A stretch of 64,000 nt of DNA, taken from positions 1 to 64,000 of the forward strand of contig NZ_CP110396.1 in the NCBI RefSeq assembly GCF_029910215.1, given 5' to 3'. Below the pieces are notes generated by a model, which had not been told where the DNA came from, made no database searches, and was given only the letters and a program-made list of their open reading frames with translations. Every line of letters starts with the position of its first letter. Position 1 is the first letter of the stretch. The DNA comes from Paraburkholderia sp. D15 (lineage in GTDB: Bacteria > Pseudomonadota > Gammaproteobacteria > Burkholderiales > Burkholderiaceae). Below, one piece after another: positions 17,567 through 26,140 of this stretch. Made by a program: the position numbers and the translations under genes.

Positions 17567-18436
17567 TCAATTGTCCCGGTTGGCCGGCGCGATTTTACCG
17601 ACCGCCAGATTGACGCGCCGCAACGCGACTTTCAGCGCTTCGGCGAGCGTGGCCTTCGTCACCACGTCGCCGAGATCGACGCCGAGATGCACGATGGTCT
17701 GCGCGATCTGCGGGCGGATACCGCTGATGATGCACTCCGCGCCCATCAGACGCGCCGCCGCGACGGTCTTGAGCAGATGCTGTGCGACCAGCGTATCGAC
17801 AGTGGGCACGCCGGTGATGTCGATGATCGCGATGGCCGCCTCGTTCTGGACGATCGAGTCGAGCAGGCTTTCCATCACGACCTGGGTGCGCTCGCTGTCG
17901 AGCGTGCCGATCAGCGGCAGCGCGACGATCGACTCCCACAACCGGACCACCGGCGTGGTCAGATCGAGCAGTTCCTGCTGCTGACGTTCGATGATTTCCT
18001 GACGCGTCTGCTGGTAGGCGTCCACCGTCAGCAGGCCGAGCTTGTCGAGGGTGAGCGTCAGTTTCCAGACTTCGTCGGCGAGCCGCCCGCCGTCCTTCTG
18101 GATTTCGCTGCGCAGCGCGTCGAACAGCGGCTTTTTCAGCGAAAAGATGAAGGTGGCCGTTTCCGCCGGCGAGAACCCCTGCAAGACCCGCTCGCGCGAC
18201 AGCGCGAACAGGTGCGCCTTGACGGGCTGCCACGCGTCGCCGGACAGATCTTCGTCGTAATCGCTCTTGATCGCCTTGGCGAAAAGCGAAAGAAAGGCGC
18301 GCGACGCTTCGAGCAGTTCGCCGTCCGAGATCACGCCTTGCCGGACGTTGCTCGCCGACTGGCCTTCGACCCACGCCGACAGGATGGAAGCTTCGTGGTT
18401 ATCCAGAATGGTTGCCAAATTTGTCCGATCGCTCAA
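17567..18436 (-). CDS. rsbR: RsbR-like stressosome sensor protein
   Basis: This 289-aa protein has an N-terminal helical, globin-like RsbR_N-type sensor domain (residues 1-140; LDNHEASILSAWVEG, RAFLSLFAKAIKSDYDE), a connecting helix (QQTRQEIIERQQQELLDLTT) and a C-terminal STAS domain (AIAIIDITGVPTVDTLVAQH) with a Thr at the phosphosite. I chose a TTG start at 18436 because GGGAG lies 6 bp upstream. An in-frame ATG at 18502 adds 22 residues but has no good ribosome binding site. It is the first gene of rsbR-S-T-X plus kinase. The adjacent region 18437-18729 holds the divergent promoters. There is no sigma-B or anti-sigma gene nearby, so output must differ from the Bacillus scheme. Confidence 0.87.
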   Translation of the reverse strand: MSDRTNLATILDNHEASILSAWVEGQSASNVRQGVISDGELLEASRAFLSLFAKAIKSDYDEDLSGDAWQPVKAHLFALSRERVLQGFSPAETATFIFSLKKPLFDALRSEIQKDGGRLADEVWKLTLTLDKLGLLTVDAYQQTRQEIIERQQQELLDLTTPVVRLWESIVALPLIGTLDSERTQVVMESLLDSIVQNEAAIAIIDITGVPTVDTLVAQHLLKTVAAARLMGAECIISGIRPQIAQTIVHLGVDLGDVVTKATLAEALKVALRRVNLAVGKIAPANRDN

Positions 18437-18729
18437 TGTTTGCTCCCAATTAGGTACGTTTGCAGATACGTCTGCCCACGCAACAGGTGCCACATCATAC
18501 ATTGCGGCGATTTGACCTTGCGGCTTCTTTTGCGCCAGGCGGGGCGGGTTGCGTGCGGTGGGTCACGTTGTTTCCGGATTCTCGGCGCCCGGCACGGAAA
18601 CTGCTCACCAAGGCCGCCCGATGGCGGCCCGAAGGCTGCGGTGGATCGCGTTTCAGGTGCAATCTCGCTGTGACGGAACACTCCTTGCGAAGCTGAAGGT
18701 TCTCTCGCTACCTGACATCGGAGGCTCCA

Positions 18730-20565
18730 ATGTCCCAAACCGTGGGCGACTTCATCATCGAACGGCTGCATGCATGGGGCGTGCGCCGCATCTACGGCTA
18801 TCCGGGCGACGGTATCAACGGCGTATTCGGCGCGTTGAACCGCGCGCAAACGGCGGCGGCCAAGAACAAGGAAATGAAGGTAAATGACGGCGCGATCGAG
18901 TTCGTTCAGGTCCGCCATGAAGAAATGGCCGCGTTCATGGCCGCCGCCCACGCCAAGTTCACCGGCGAACTCGGCGTATGCATCGCGACCTCCGGGCCCG
19001 GCGCGTCGCATCTGATTACAGGTCTGTACGACGCCAGAATGGACCACATGCCGGTACTCGCGATCGTCGGCCAACAGGCGCGCGCCGCGCTCGGCGGACA
19101 CTATCAGCAGGAACTCGACCTCGTGTCGATGTTCAAGGATGTGGCCGGCGCATTCGTCGAACAGGCGGCCGTGCCGGCGCAGGTGCGGCATCTGGTGGAT
19201 CGCGCGGTACGTATCGCGTTATCCGAACGCAAGGTGACCGCGCTGATCCTGCCGAACGACTTGCAGGACTTGCCGTACGAAGCGCCGGGCCGCAAGCACG
19301 GCACGCTGCATTCCGGGGTCGGCTATCGCGCGCCGCGGCTTGTGCCTTATCCCGACGATCTCCAGCAAGCCGCCGACGTGCTCAACGCGGGCAAGAAAGT
19401 CGCGATCCTGGTCGGCGCGGGCGCCTTGCACGCGACGGACGAAGTGATCGCCATCGCCGAAAAACTCGGCGCGGGCGTGGCGAAAGCGCTGCTCGGCAAG
19501 GCCGTGCTGCCCGACGATCTGCCGTGGGTGACCGGCTCGATCGGTTTGCTCGGCACCAAGCCGAGTTACGACCTGATGACGGAATGCGACACCTTGCTGA
19601 TGATCGGCTCGGGTTTTCCTTACGCGGAGTTTCTGCCCAAGGAAGGCGCGGCGCGTGGCGTACAGATCGATCTGAAGGCCGACATGCTGAGCTTGCGGTA
19701 TCCGATGGAGGTGAATCTGGTCGGCGATAGCGTGGAGACATTGCGGGCCTTGCTGCCGTTGCTGGAACAGAAACCGGATCGCGCGTGGCGCAAGAAAATC
19801 GAAGGGTGGACGCAAAGCTGGTGGACAACCCTCGACAAACGCGCGCACGAGCCCGGCAAGGACGCGGTCAACCCGCAGCGCACCGTGTGGGAGTTGTCCA
19901 ACCGCATTCCCCCGACTGCGATCGTCACCAGCGACTCCGGCTCCTGTGCGAACTGGTATGCGCGCGACCTCAAGGTCCAGCGCGGGATGATGTGTTCGTT
20001 GTCGGGCGGCCTCGCATCGATGGGTGCGGCCGTGCCGTACGCGATCGCGGCCAAGTTCGCCCACCCCGCGCGCCCGGTGTTCGCGCTGGTCGGCGACGGC
20101 GCGATGCAGATGAACAACATGGCCGAGTTGATCACCGTGGCGAAGTACTGGAAAGACTGGGCCGATCCGCGCTGGATCTGCATGGTGCTGAACAACGGCG
20201 ACCTGAACCAGGTGACGTGGGAACAGCGCGCGATGGAGGGCGATCCGAAGTTCGAGGCGTCGCAGGATATTCCGTCGGTGCCGTATCACAAGTTCGCCGA
20301 GTTGATCGGCCTGAAGGGCATCTATGTCGACAACGACGAACAGATGGGCGCCGCATGGGACGAAGCGCTGGCGTCGGACCGGCCGGTCGTGCTCGAGGTG
20401 AAGGCCGACCCGAACATCGCGCCGTTGCCGCCGCATATCACGCTCGCGCAGGCAAAAGCGTTCGCGTCGACGTTGATGAAGGGCGATCCGGACGAAGGCA
20501 ACGTGATCGTCGAAACGGCGAAGCAGGTGCTTGGGGCGGTGCTGCCGGGTCATCACGACAAATAA
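18730..20565 (+). CDS. Thiamine diphosphate-dependent enzyme (pyruvate oxidase/acetolactate synthase-like)
   Basis: This 611-aa protein has the three-domain layout of the pyruvate oxidase (PoxB)/acetolactate synthase family. The N-terminal pyrimidine-binding domain has the catalytic Glu in FVQVRHEEMAAFMAA. The central domain shows VAILVGAGALHATDE. The C-terminal PP domain has the thiamine motif FALVGDGAMQMNNMAEL ending at VLNNGDLNQVTWEQ. A ribosome binding site (GGAGG) precedes the ATG by 5 bp. It lacks the C-terminal membrane-binding helix typical of E. coli PoxB, as far as can be judged. It is divergent from the stressosome operon, so a stress role is possible. The exact reaction cannot be fixed from the sequence. 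Confidence 0.88.
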   Translation: MSQTVGDFIIERLHAWGVRRIYGYPGDGINGVFGALNRAQTAAAKNKEMKVNDGAIEFVQVRHEEMAAFMAAAHAKFTGELGVCIATSGPGASHLITGLYDARMDHMPVLAIVGQQARAALGGHYQQELDLVSMFKDVAGAFVEQAAVPAQVRHLVDRAVRIALSERKVTALILPNDLQDLPYEAPGRKHGTLHSGVGYRAPRLVPYPDDLQQAADVLNAGKKVAILVGAGALHATDEVIAIAEKLGAGVAKALLGKAVLPDDLPWVTGSIGLLGTKPSYDLMTECDTLLMIGSGFPYAEFLPKEGAARGVQIDLKADMLSLRYPMEVNLVGDSVETLRALLPLLEQKPDRAWRKKIEGWTQSWWTTLDKRAHEPGKDAVNPQRTVWELSNRIPPTAIVTSDSGSCANWYARDLKVQRGMMCSLSGGLASMGAAVPYAIAAKFAHPARPVFALVGDGAMQMNNMAELITVAKYWKDWADPRWICMVLNNGDLNQVTWEQRAMEGDPKFEASQDIPSVPYHKFAELIGLKGIYVDNDEQMGAAWDEALASDRPVVLEVKADPNIAPLPPHITLAQAKAFASTLMKGDPDEGNVIVETAKQVLGAVLPGHHDK

Positions 20566-20636
20566 TGCGTGGCGTGCCCCGGCGCCATCGTCTGGCGTAG
20601 CCGCGCGTGACGAGATGCGAGATGCGCGTTGTGGTC

Positions 20637-21887
20637 CTAACGCGCGATCGCTACGCGTGTGTTCACCTTGACGGGCGACGCCTTATCGTCGAACGGCGGC
20701 CGCGGGATGAAGTCGCGAATCGCGCCGGGTTCGAAAATCATGCAGCACGTCGAGCCGCCGTACTGGAAGAAGCCCAGTTCGTCGCCCTTCTCCACGCGCT
20801 GACCGGGCAGCGCCTCGATGATGCACGACGACACGTCCGCCATCCCGACGAACACGCAGGCGACCTGCCCGATCGCGCGGTTGTCGCTCTCGATCACGAT
20901 GACCGCCCGCGCCGCGACTGCCGTGATATAGCCTTGGGAATCGTTGAGGCCGCCGGGGTCTTCGCCTTCCGAGTCCGCATCCGAGTAGTAAGTCCCGTCG
21001 ACGGCGTAGGCGTTAACTACCACGCCACTCACCGGCGCATGCCAGCGGTGATAATTGAACGCGCTGAGGAATGCCTGATACACCGATCCGCCGACGAAGC
21101 GCCGCGCGAGCCCGGTTTGTCTCGCGGTCAACATGTCCTGCAGCGAATAAGGCTGCGACTTGATCCAGAAACGGTCGCAAAGCTGCACGTCGTGCTGGAT
21201 GTTGTACGGCGCGGCCTCGCATGCACTCACGATGACCGCCGGGTCTTCCGCATCCTCGACGGGCCGCGCGTCGGGACGGAACCGGCGCGTGAAGAAACCG
21301 TTCCATGAATCGAAGCCCCAATACGGCTGGTCCGGATCGCACAGGAACTGCGACATGCCGATTTTCCGGTCGGCTTCCGCGCTGAACCAGCCATTGCGGG
21401 ACGAAGTATTCAGATGCTCGCGAGAACGCGGTCCGTCCAGAAAGCCGCACCAGCAATTCAACACATGCTTGAGTTGCGCGTTCAGCGCGGGATCGCGGAA
21501 CAGCGCGTAGCCGGACGGCATGCACATCGGCCAGTCGAGTACCGCGTTCAACGGGCAATGAATCAGACTCGTCTCGCTGAACGGCGGCGCATAGGTCATC
21601 AGATAATCGACGATCACCATCAATTCGTCGATCGACGCATAACCGAGTATGTAGCCCGCTTCCTGCGCCTCGCCGATCGCACGCGTCATGTCCATGCGCA
21701 GCACGGGATCGCCGAGTACGAGCCGGGCGAGTTCGTCGACGGCGCTCGTGCGCGGCGCGTGGGTGGCGCGCTCGCGTGCATGTTGCGCGAGGTCGGTTCT
21801 GAACTTCGCCATATGCGCTTCGTTTTGCGGAAGCCATTCGCCTAGCCGTCGCCGTTGCGTGCGTGGATCGATCGCGTTGTCCGTCAT
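20637..21887 (-). CDS. Phosphatidylserine decarboxylase-family protein with N-terminal PSDC-type domain
   Basis: This 416-aa protein has a C-terminal half resembling phosphatidylserine decarboxylase (FFTRRFRPDARPV, FNYHRWHAPVSGVV). It ends with the self-cleavage motif FFQYGGSTCCMIFE, where the Ser of GGST would become the pyruvoyl group. The N-terminal about 170 residues (WLPQNEAHMAKFRTDL and following) match the extra domain seen in fungal-type and some bacterial PSD-like decarboxylases rather than housekeeping Psd. The start MTDNAIDPRT has GGGAG 9 bp upstream. Members may decarboxylate substrates other than phosphatidylserine, including tryptophan-type amino acids in some fungal enzymes, so the substrate is open. 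It lies 67 bp upstream of nothing cotranscribed except possibly the reductase gene at 21955. Confidence 0.85.
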   Translation of the reverse strand: MTDNAIDPRTQRRRLGEWLPQNEAHMAKFRTDLAQHARERATHAPRTSAVDELARLVLGDPVLRMDMTRAIGEAQEAGYILGYASIDELMVIVDYLMTYAPPFSETSLIHCPLNAVLDWPMCMPSGYALFRDPALNAQLKHVLNCWCGFLDGPRSREHLNTSSRNGWFSAEADRKIGMSQFLCDPDQPYWGFDSWNGFFTRRFRPDARPVEDAEDPAVIVSACEAAPYNIQHDVQLCDRFWIKSQPYSLQDMLTARQTGLARRFVGGSVYQAFLSAFNYHRWHAPVSGVVVNAYAVDGTYYSDADSEGEDPGGLNDSQGYITAVAARAVIVIESDNRAIGQVACVFVGMADVSSCIIEALPGQRVEKGDELGFFQYGGSTCCMIFEPGAIRDFIPRPPFDDKASPVKVNTRVAIAR

Positions 21888-21954
21888 GCGTTGAACTCCC
21901 TTTGTGTTTTCGTTGCCGGTGAAAATGCCGGTTGCCAGCCTTGCCCGGCGGAGC

Positions 21955-23058
21955 TCACTTGGCGCGCACGAGCTCGAGATTCTCGTCGGGCTCCTTGTGC
22001 CCGCCGCGGATCTGTTCGATGCAGTTGGCCACCGCCTCGGCCACGTTGACGACTTCCCGCTGCATCGCGTCGTCGTGATCGAGCGTGTCGTGACTCGTCG
22101 CATAGGGCTCGTAATAGCCGATATAACGATCCAGCCGCGACTTGAACCCGGATTCGACGAAACCCATCCAGTCCAGCCAGTCGGTCAACGCCCGGCGCGA
22201 GCCTTCGATGCCGGCGACGTCGCCGTGCACCACCAGCCCATACGCCCTGCCCGCCAGATGTTTCGGATAGTCCCAGCCGTCCAGTTCGATCTGCTTGGCT
22301 TCGTCGGCCTTCTTGCCGTGGGTCGTGGTCGGATCAGGATTGCCGCCGTCCGCGCAGACCAGCCGGTCGATCAGCAGCTTCAACGGACTCGGCACCTGAT
22401 ACCAGTAGACCGGCGTGACGAACAGCACGCCGTGACACGCGGCGAAGCGTTCGTAGATTTCATTCATCCAGTCGTTCACGAGACCGAGCGAGTGGTTCGG
22501 GTAGCAGCTGCATGGCCAATGACACAACGGCATTGCCGTCGATACGCAGCCCTTGCACGGATGAATGTGCAGATCGTGATCCGAATTGAGCCGGGACAGA
22601 TCGAGCAGATCGACTTCGCACGATTTCTGTTCGAGCGTCTGCCGCGCGATCGTCGCAAGGCGGAAGCTTTTCGACATTTCGCCGGGACAGGTGTAGTCGT
22701 TTCGCGCGGACGCATTGACAATGAGCACGCGCGACGGTGTCGCCGCGTCGCGTTGCCGCGTCTGCGCGGCCTCGATGCGATCCCGCGCGGCGCGCCATTC
22801 CACCGACAGATCGTAGTCGGGGTCGGCGAAACCCGGCCCCGCCTTATCGGTGACGGGCGACTTGCGCGCGTTCGAATAGGCGTCCCATGCGATCAGTTCG
22901 AGCCTGTCGAGTGCGCCGTTCTCGACGCGGAATGCCGGGTCGTAGAAGCGCGCCATGAACCGCTCGCGGAACGCGTCGCGCGTCATTTTTTCGGTGACCT
23001 GCCCTTTGCGGACGGTGATGGGACGATGGGGCGTGGGCGGGTCGGATTTCGCGGTCAT
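21955..23058 (-). CDS. Flavodoxin-fold NAD(P)H oxidoreductase with a cysteine cluster
   Basis: This is a 367-aa protein. Residues 1-110 form an unfamiliar N-terminal extension (ITVRKGQVTEKMTRDAF). From about residue 125 it is a flavodoxin-like FMN reductase (RVLIVNASARNDYTCPGE for phosphate binding; GVLFVTPVYWYQVPSPLK for the isoalloxazine loop). Between these is a dense cysteine cluster, HPCKGCVSTAMPLCHWPCSC, recalling iron-sulfur flavoproteins, though the spacing differs from the classical motif. The start MTAKSDPPTPHRP was chosen over a Cys-rich longer frame. It lies just upstream of the decarboxylase-like gene on the same strand (67-bp gap), so the two may be an operon. The redox partner is unknown. 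Confidence 0.8.
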   Translation of the reverse strand: MTAKSDPPTPHRPITVRKGQVTEKMTRDAFRERFMARFYDPAFRVENGALDRLELIAWDAYSNARKSPVTDKAGPGFADPDYDLSVEWRAARDRIEAAQTRQRDAATPSRVLIVNASARNDYTCPGEMSKSFRLATIARQTLEQKSCEVDLLDLSRLNSDHDLHIHPCKGCVSTAMPLCHWPCSCYPNHSLGLVNDWMNEIYERFAACHGVLFVTPVYWYQVPSPLKLLIDRLVCADGGNPDPTTTHGKKADEAKQIELDGWDYPKHLAGRAYGLVVHGDVAGIEGSRRALTDWLDWMGFVESGFKSRLDRYIGYYEPYATSHDTLDHDDAMQREVVNVAEAVANCIEQIRGGHKEPDENLELVRAK

Positions 23059-23358
23059 GAGGAGCTCGCAAGGAATGAATTGTTGGCATGTGGCGTTCAG
23101 CAAGGGCTGTTCCCATGGGTATTCGGGCGAATCGCATTTGCCTTGCATCGGAGGGCAATTCCAGGTGGGTGGAGTTGCGTGGGGCTGAGTTATTCCACAC
23201 CCTGGTGGGTGGTTTGACACCCACTTGCAGGGCTCAAGGCAACGCACCGGGTTCATCGGAAGCGGCGAGACGCCGGAGCACACACACCCTGCCTGCATCT
23301 CGCGATATTTGGTACGACTTTTGCCTGACTCGTCGTCTGGCGGCCCGCGCGGCCGGCC
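23059..23358. other. Divergent intergenic region
   Basis: This 300-bp gap lies between the reductase gene (minus) and the Gly/Ser-rich gene (plus). It contains a near-palindromic GC-rich block directly before 23359 and a CCACCC/GGGTGG inverted pair near 23200-23218. No clear promoter or small gene was found. Confidence 0.5.
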
Positions 23359-24993
23359 ATGAACCCGAAGATCAACATCCGCGACAAGGCGACGACGATG
23401 CTTGGAAATAAACGCAATACGGGCCCCTCGCCGGGCGGATCGGGCGGAGGCAGCGGCTCGGGTGGATCGGGCGGGGGTAACCGGCGCGGGGGTCGCGGTG
23501 GTGGCGGCGGTGGCGGAGGATCGGGTTCGAGAGGTCGCACCACGGCCCCGGTGGTGAGTAGTCCCTCCAGCGCGACCGGAAGCGCGCCTTCCACGACGCT
23601 TTCGACGATGTCCACCGTCGCGCGTCCCCCCACGCCGCCGCGTCAGGCGCCGTCGGCGGGTTTGCTCGCCCCGATGCCGGGTCTCGGGACGGGTGGCGGC
23701 GGAGGCAGCAACGCGCTTGCGACGCCGCCGGGCGCGACTCGCGTCGGCGCCAGCAGTCCCCGCCCGCAGTTATCGCCGATGGGCTCTTCGCCCGCTTCTC
23801 CGTCCAGTTCATCCGTCAGTCCGGTGACGGGGGGCGGTCACGGCAGTGCAAGTCCGACGCCTTTGCCTGGTACCAGGTCGACGGGTGGAAGCGGCGGGGG
23901 CGGTTCTGTTCCACGGCTTGTGTCGTCGAGTCCGGTCGCGCCAGGCTTCATGCCGCCAGTGGGCGGCACGCCCGGCACGACGCCGCCCGTCAGCAGCCCG
24001 GCCGTTTCGAGCAGTTCGTCGGGTTCCGCGCGCAGCGGTTCAGGGAGCACGTCAGGCAGCGCCGGCACCACGGGCGGCTCGGTCATCCCAAGAACTTATC
24101 CGCTGGGCTTCAAAAGCCTCAAGCAATTTCGCGATGCGACCCGGCCGCTGGCAGAGCAGGCGCGCGACGGCGTCGTGTTCGTTTCGGGAAGTTCGGTCAC
24201 CGGCGTCAGCTTCAAGAGCAAACAGCCGTTTCGATCAAGCGGTCCGCGCAGAGAACGCAGCGACATCGACGTGGGGATCGCATCGCCCCGGCTGCACGCG
24301 GGCGGCGACGTGGATCATCGCGGCTTTCCCATCAGGGGTTCCGAACTTGGCAATGTGGAATACAGCACCAACCAGAGTTACAGACCGCATCCAATCGGTC
24401 TCCGGGTTTATGACGCCGCCAGCCCGGGGGAAGCGGTTCCTGGTCGACGCGTGTTGATCCGCTCGCATACGCCGCCGAGACTTCGTCTGAGTCCGTTGGT
24501 GAGCGCGACGGGTGGCGGGGGTGGTGGTGCGAGCAGTAGTGGCGGCAGTGGCGGTGGCTCGAGTCGTAGCGGCGCGCCAGGCATCAGCGCGCCCGGTCCC
24601 AGCACGGCACTATCGCCGATGGGAAGCGTCTCCAGCAGAAGCAGCGCGCCGCCCGAGAGCACCGCGGCGACGCTCTCGGCCATGCCCGGCCCTCCGCGAA
24701 GCACCGGCGCTCCCGTTATCCCCACCACCGTCAGCGTTCCGGCACTCGCGACCCCGACCGCGACCAGCGCAACAGGTGCAATCGGCCCGACAGGAGCAAC
24801 CGGTGGGACCGGGAGCCCTGCTCCGTCGAACCCCTGGCTAAACCAAGCGCTGGTGCGTACGACATTTTTCACGCCGACAGCCAGCAGCGGGAGCGGGCCT
24901 GGCAGGGCAGTTGCGGGAGGTGGCTCAAGCAGTTCAGGATCGGGCGGCGTTTCGGGTGCAGCCGGACGTGGAGGCGCCACGGATAAGCGTTGA
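23359..24993 (+). CDS. Gly/Ser/Pro-rich protein with an embedded nucleotidyltransferase-like motif
   Basis: This is a 544-aa protein. Residues 20-240 and 385-544 are low-complexity Gly/Ser/Thr/Pro sequence with many Gly runs. Residues 245-370 form one ordered island. In it, VVFVSGSSVTG (Gly277-Ser278) followed by ERSDIDVGIASP (Asp302, Asp304) fits the GS...DxD signature of the nucleotidyltransferase fold used by several toxins and their relatives. There is no signal peptide or membrane segment. The ribosome binding site is poor, and a later ATG (MLGNKRNTG) is possible. It sits next to a secreted-protein gene (convergent, 38 bp) and the conflict-type operon. The coding status is supported by consistent codon usage and by the island; the function is inferred. 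Confidence 0.68.
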   Translation: MNPKINIRDKATTMLGNKRNTGPSPGGSGGGSGSGGSGGGNRRGGRGGGGGGGGSGSRGRTTAPVVSSPSSATGSAPSTTLSTMSTVARPPTPPRQAPSAGLLAPMPGLGTGGGGGSNALATPPGATRVGASSPRPQLSPMGSSPASPSSSSVSPVTGGGHGSASPTPLPGTRSTGGSGGGGSVPRLVSSSPVAPGFMPPVGGTPGTTPPVSSPAVSSSSSGSARSGSGSTSGSAGTTGGSVIPRTYPLGFKSLKQFRDATRPLAEQARDGVVFVSGSSVTGVSFKSKQPFRSSGPRRERSDIDVGIASPRLHAGGDVDHRGFPIRGSELGNVEYSTNQSYRPHPIGLRVYDAASPGEAVPGRRVLIRSHTPPRLRLSPLVSATGGGGGGASSSGGSGGGSSRSGAPGISAPGPSTALSPMGSVSSRSSAPPESTAATLSAMPGPPRSTGAPVIPTTVSVPALATPTATSATGAIGPTGATGGTGSPAPSNPWLNQALVRTTFFTPTASSGSGPGRAVAGGGSSSSGSGGVSGAAGRGGATDKR

Positions 24994-25032
24994 GCGTAGC
25001 GAAAGATTACGCCGGGACAGGCTGGCTGGGCG

Positions 25033-25722
25033 TCACTTCGTGATCGAAGAAGAGACTGGTGTATCCGGCGTGGACGACGACACGGCTGGTCGAGACTCGA
25101 CATTATTGAGTACTAGCCCATCACTAACGAGCTTGCTCACGACTTTCGCATTCCCCTCCAGCAAGGCAATTGTCGAATTGCCAGGGTCTGCGCGCGTGGC
25201 GATCTCGAACTTCGCAAGAACAGGCTCGTGCTGATAAAGGAAAATCAATTTCCTCAGTTCTTCATTGGACACTCGGGACGCCCGGATTTTGTCGTCCGTC
25301 ACGACGAGAAGGTAGCTCAATAGATTCGTCTTATAGAGCGTATCGATATCCTCATTGACCTGACGTTCCACTGCCCCCCAAGTCTCTTGACTGACGTCCG
25401 GATGACGGGCTTTTGCGGCGAGGATCAGATTTTTCGCGAGAGCGCGCTCGATCTGCATCATATCGCCACCACCGATAGCGGCAGCCAGCTGCTTTGTCAG
25501 TTGCTCTCTCTGCGCATCGCGCCTGACTATCGGAGGCGTCGCGAACCCGGGGCTCTGTTTGATGACGCGTACTGCCGCATCGACAGCGGCGGATTGCTCA
25601 GGTGTCAGCGTCACTGTTGAAGTTGTTTCGACCAGGACTTGATCTTCCGATGCCGCCCGGACCTGAGTCATATGCGTTGAAGCAATCATCAAGGCGATCA
25701 GCAATGTTCCTGTTTTATTCAT
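25033..25722 (-). CDS. Secreted hypothetical protein, 229 aa
   Basis: The N-terminus MNKTGTLLIALMIASTHMTQVRA is a typical Sec signal peptide with a likely cleavage after VRA. The mature part is mostly helical and polar (LTPEQSAAVDAAVRVIKQSPG, EELRKLIFLYQHEPVLAKFE) and ends in a Ser/Thr/Pro-rich tail (SSSTPDTPVSSSITK). No cysteine motif or catalytic signature is seen. Codon usage looks less GC-biased than in the metabolic genes nearby, consistent with an accessory region. The start was placed at the signal-peptide methionine rather than longer upstream frames. The function is unknown. Confidence 0.7.
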   Translation of the reverse strand: MNKTGTLLIALMIASTHMTQVRAASEDQVLVETTSTVTLTPEQSAAVDAAVRVIKQSPGFATPPIVRRDAQREQLTKQLAAAIGGGDMMQIERALAKNLILAAKARHPDVSQETWGAVERQVNEDIDTLYKTNLLSYLLVVTDDKIRASRVSNEELRKLIFLYQHEPVLAKFEIATRADPGNSTIALLEGNAKVVSKLVSDGLVLNNVESRPAVSSSTPDTPVSSSITK

Positions 25723-25823
25723 CTTGGCGAGACGAGGCTGAATTCGTAAAAGATCGGGCATTGTCGATGATCCACGACCGCATGTCGAATGACCAAGCCC
25801 GCAACCCAGCCGCATCTACCTCG

Positions 25824-26026
25824 CTACCGGTTTCTCGACCACCGCGCCGCCGAGGCCCCCGTCGACACCGCGATCTCCAGCAGACGCGGCTGCTCGCTGA
25901 ATCGCCGCGTCGCCCACGAGCGCACTTCCAGCGTTGATTGATGCCGGACAACGCTCCGCAGAGCACCGCCAGCGCCAGACGGCAGGCGACATCGACCCAC
26001 GACAGGGTCAAGGGCATCAATGACAC
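25824..26026 (-). pseudogene. Possible mgtC/sapB remnant with internal deletion
   Basis: The minus strand from a GTG at 26026 encodes SWVDVACRLALAVLCGALSG, which resembles the first transmembrane segment of MgtC/SapB proteins (RLxLAxLLGALIG). It then loses the family pattern. In another frame the following bases read RRFSEQPRLLEIAV before a stop at 25824, loosely like an MgtC C-terminus. This suggests a decayed gene missing its middle. The similarity is short, so this is tentative. The rest of the gap 25723-26140 shows nothing else. Confidence 0.35.
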
Positions 26027-26140
26027 GTCACGCTTCCTCCCGGATGCGCGACGGGTTGGGTTTAGCCATGCCAGGCAGCCAGCTGGCTGGACCTCATGGC
26101 TATCGAGTTGTTTATCGTGACTGTCGCAAACGCTCGCAAA

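Noticed and set aside
18437..18502. ATG start for rsbR giving 22 more residues
   Set aside because: The TTG at 18436 has a GGGAG ribosome binding site at ideal distance, while the ATG has none. It was kept only as an alternative.
23359..24993. Reading the Gly/Ser-rich gene as pure low-complexity artefact
   Set aside because: The ordered island with GS...DxD residues and consistent frame supports a real protein, though the start is uncertain.
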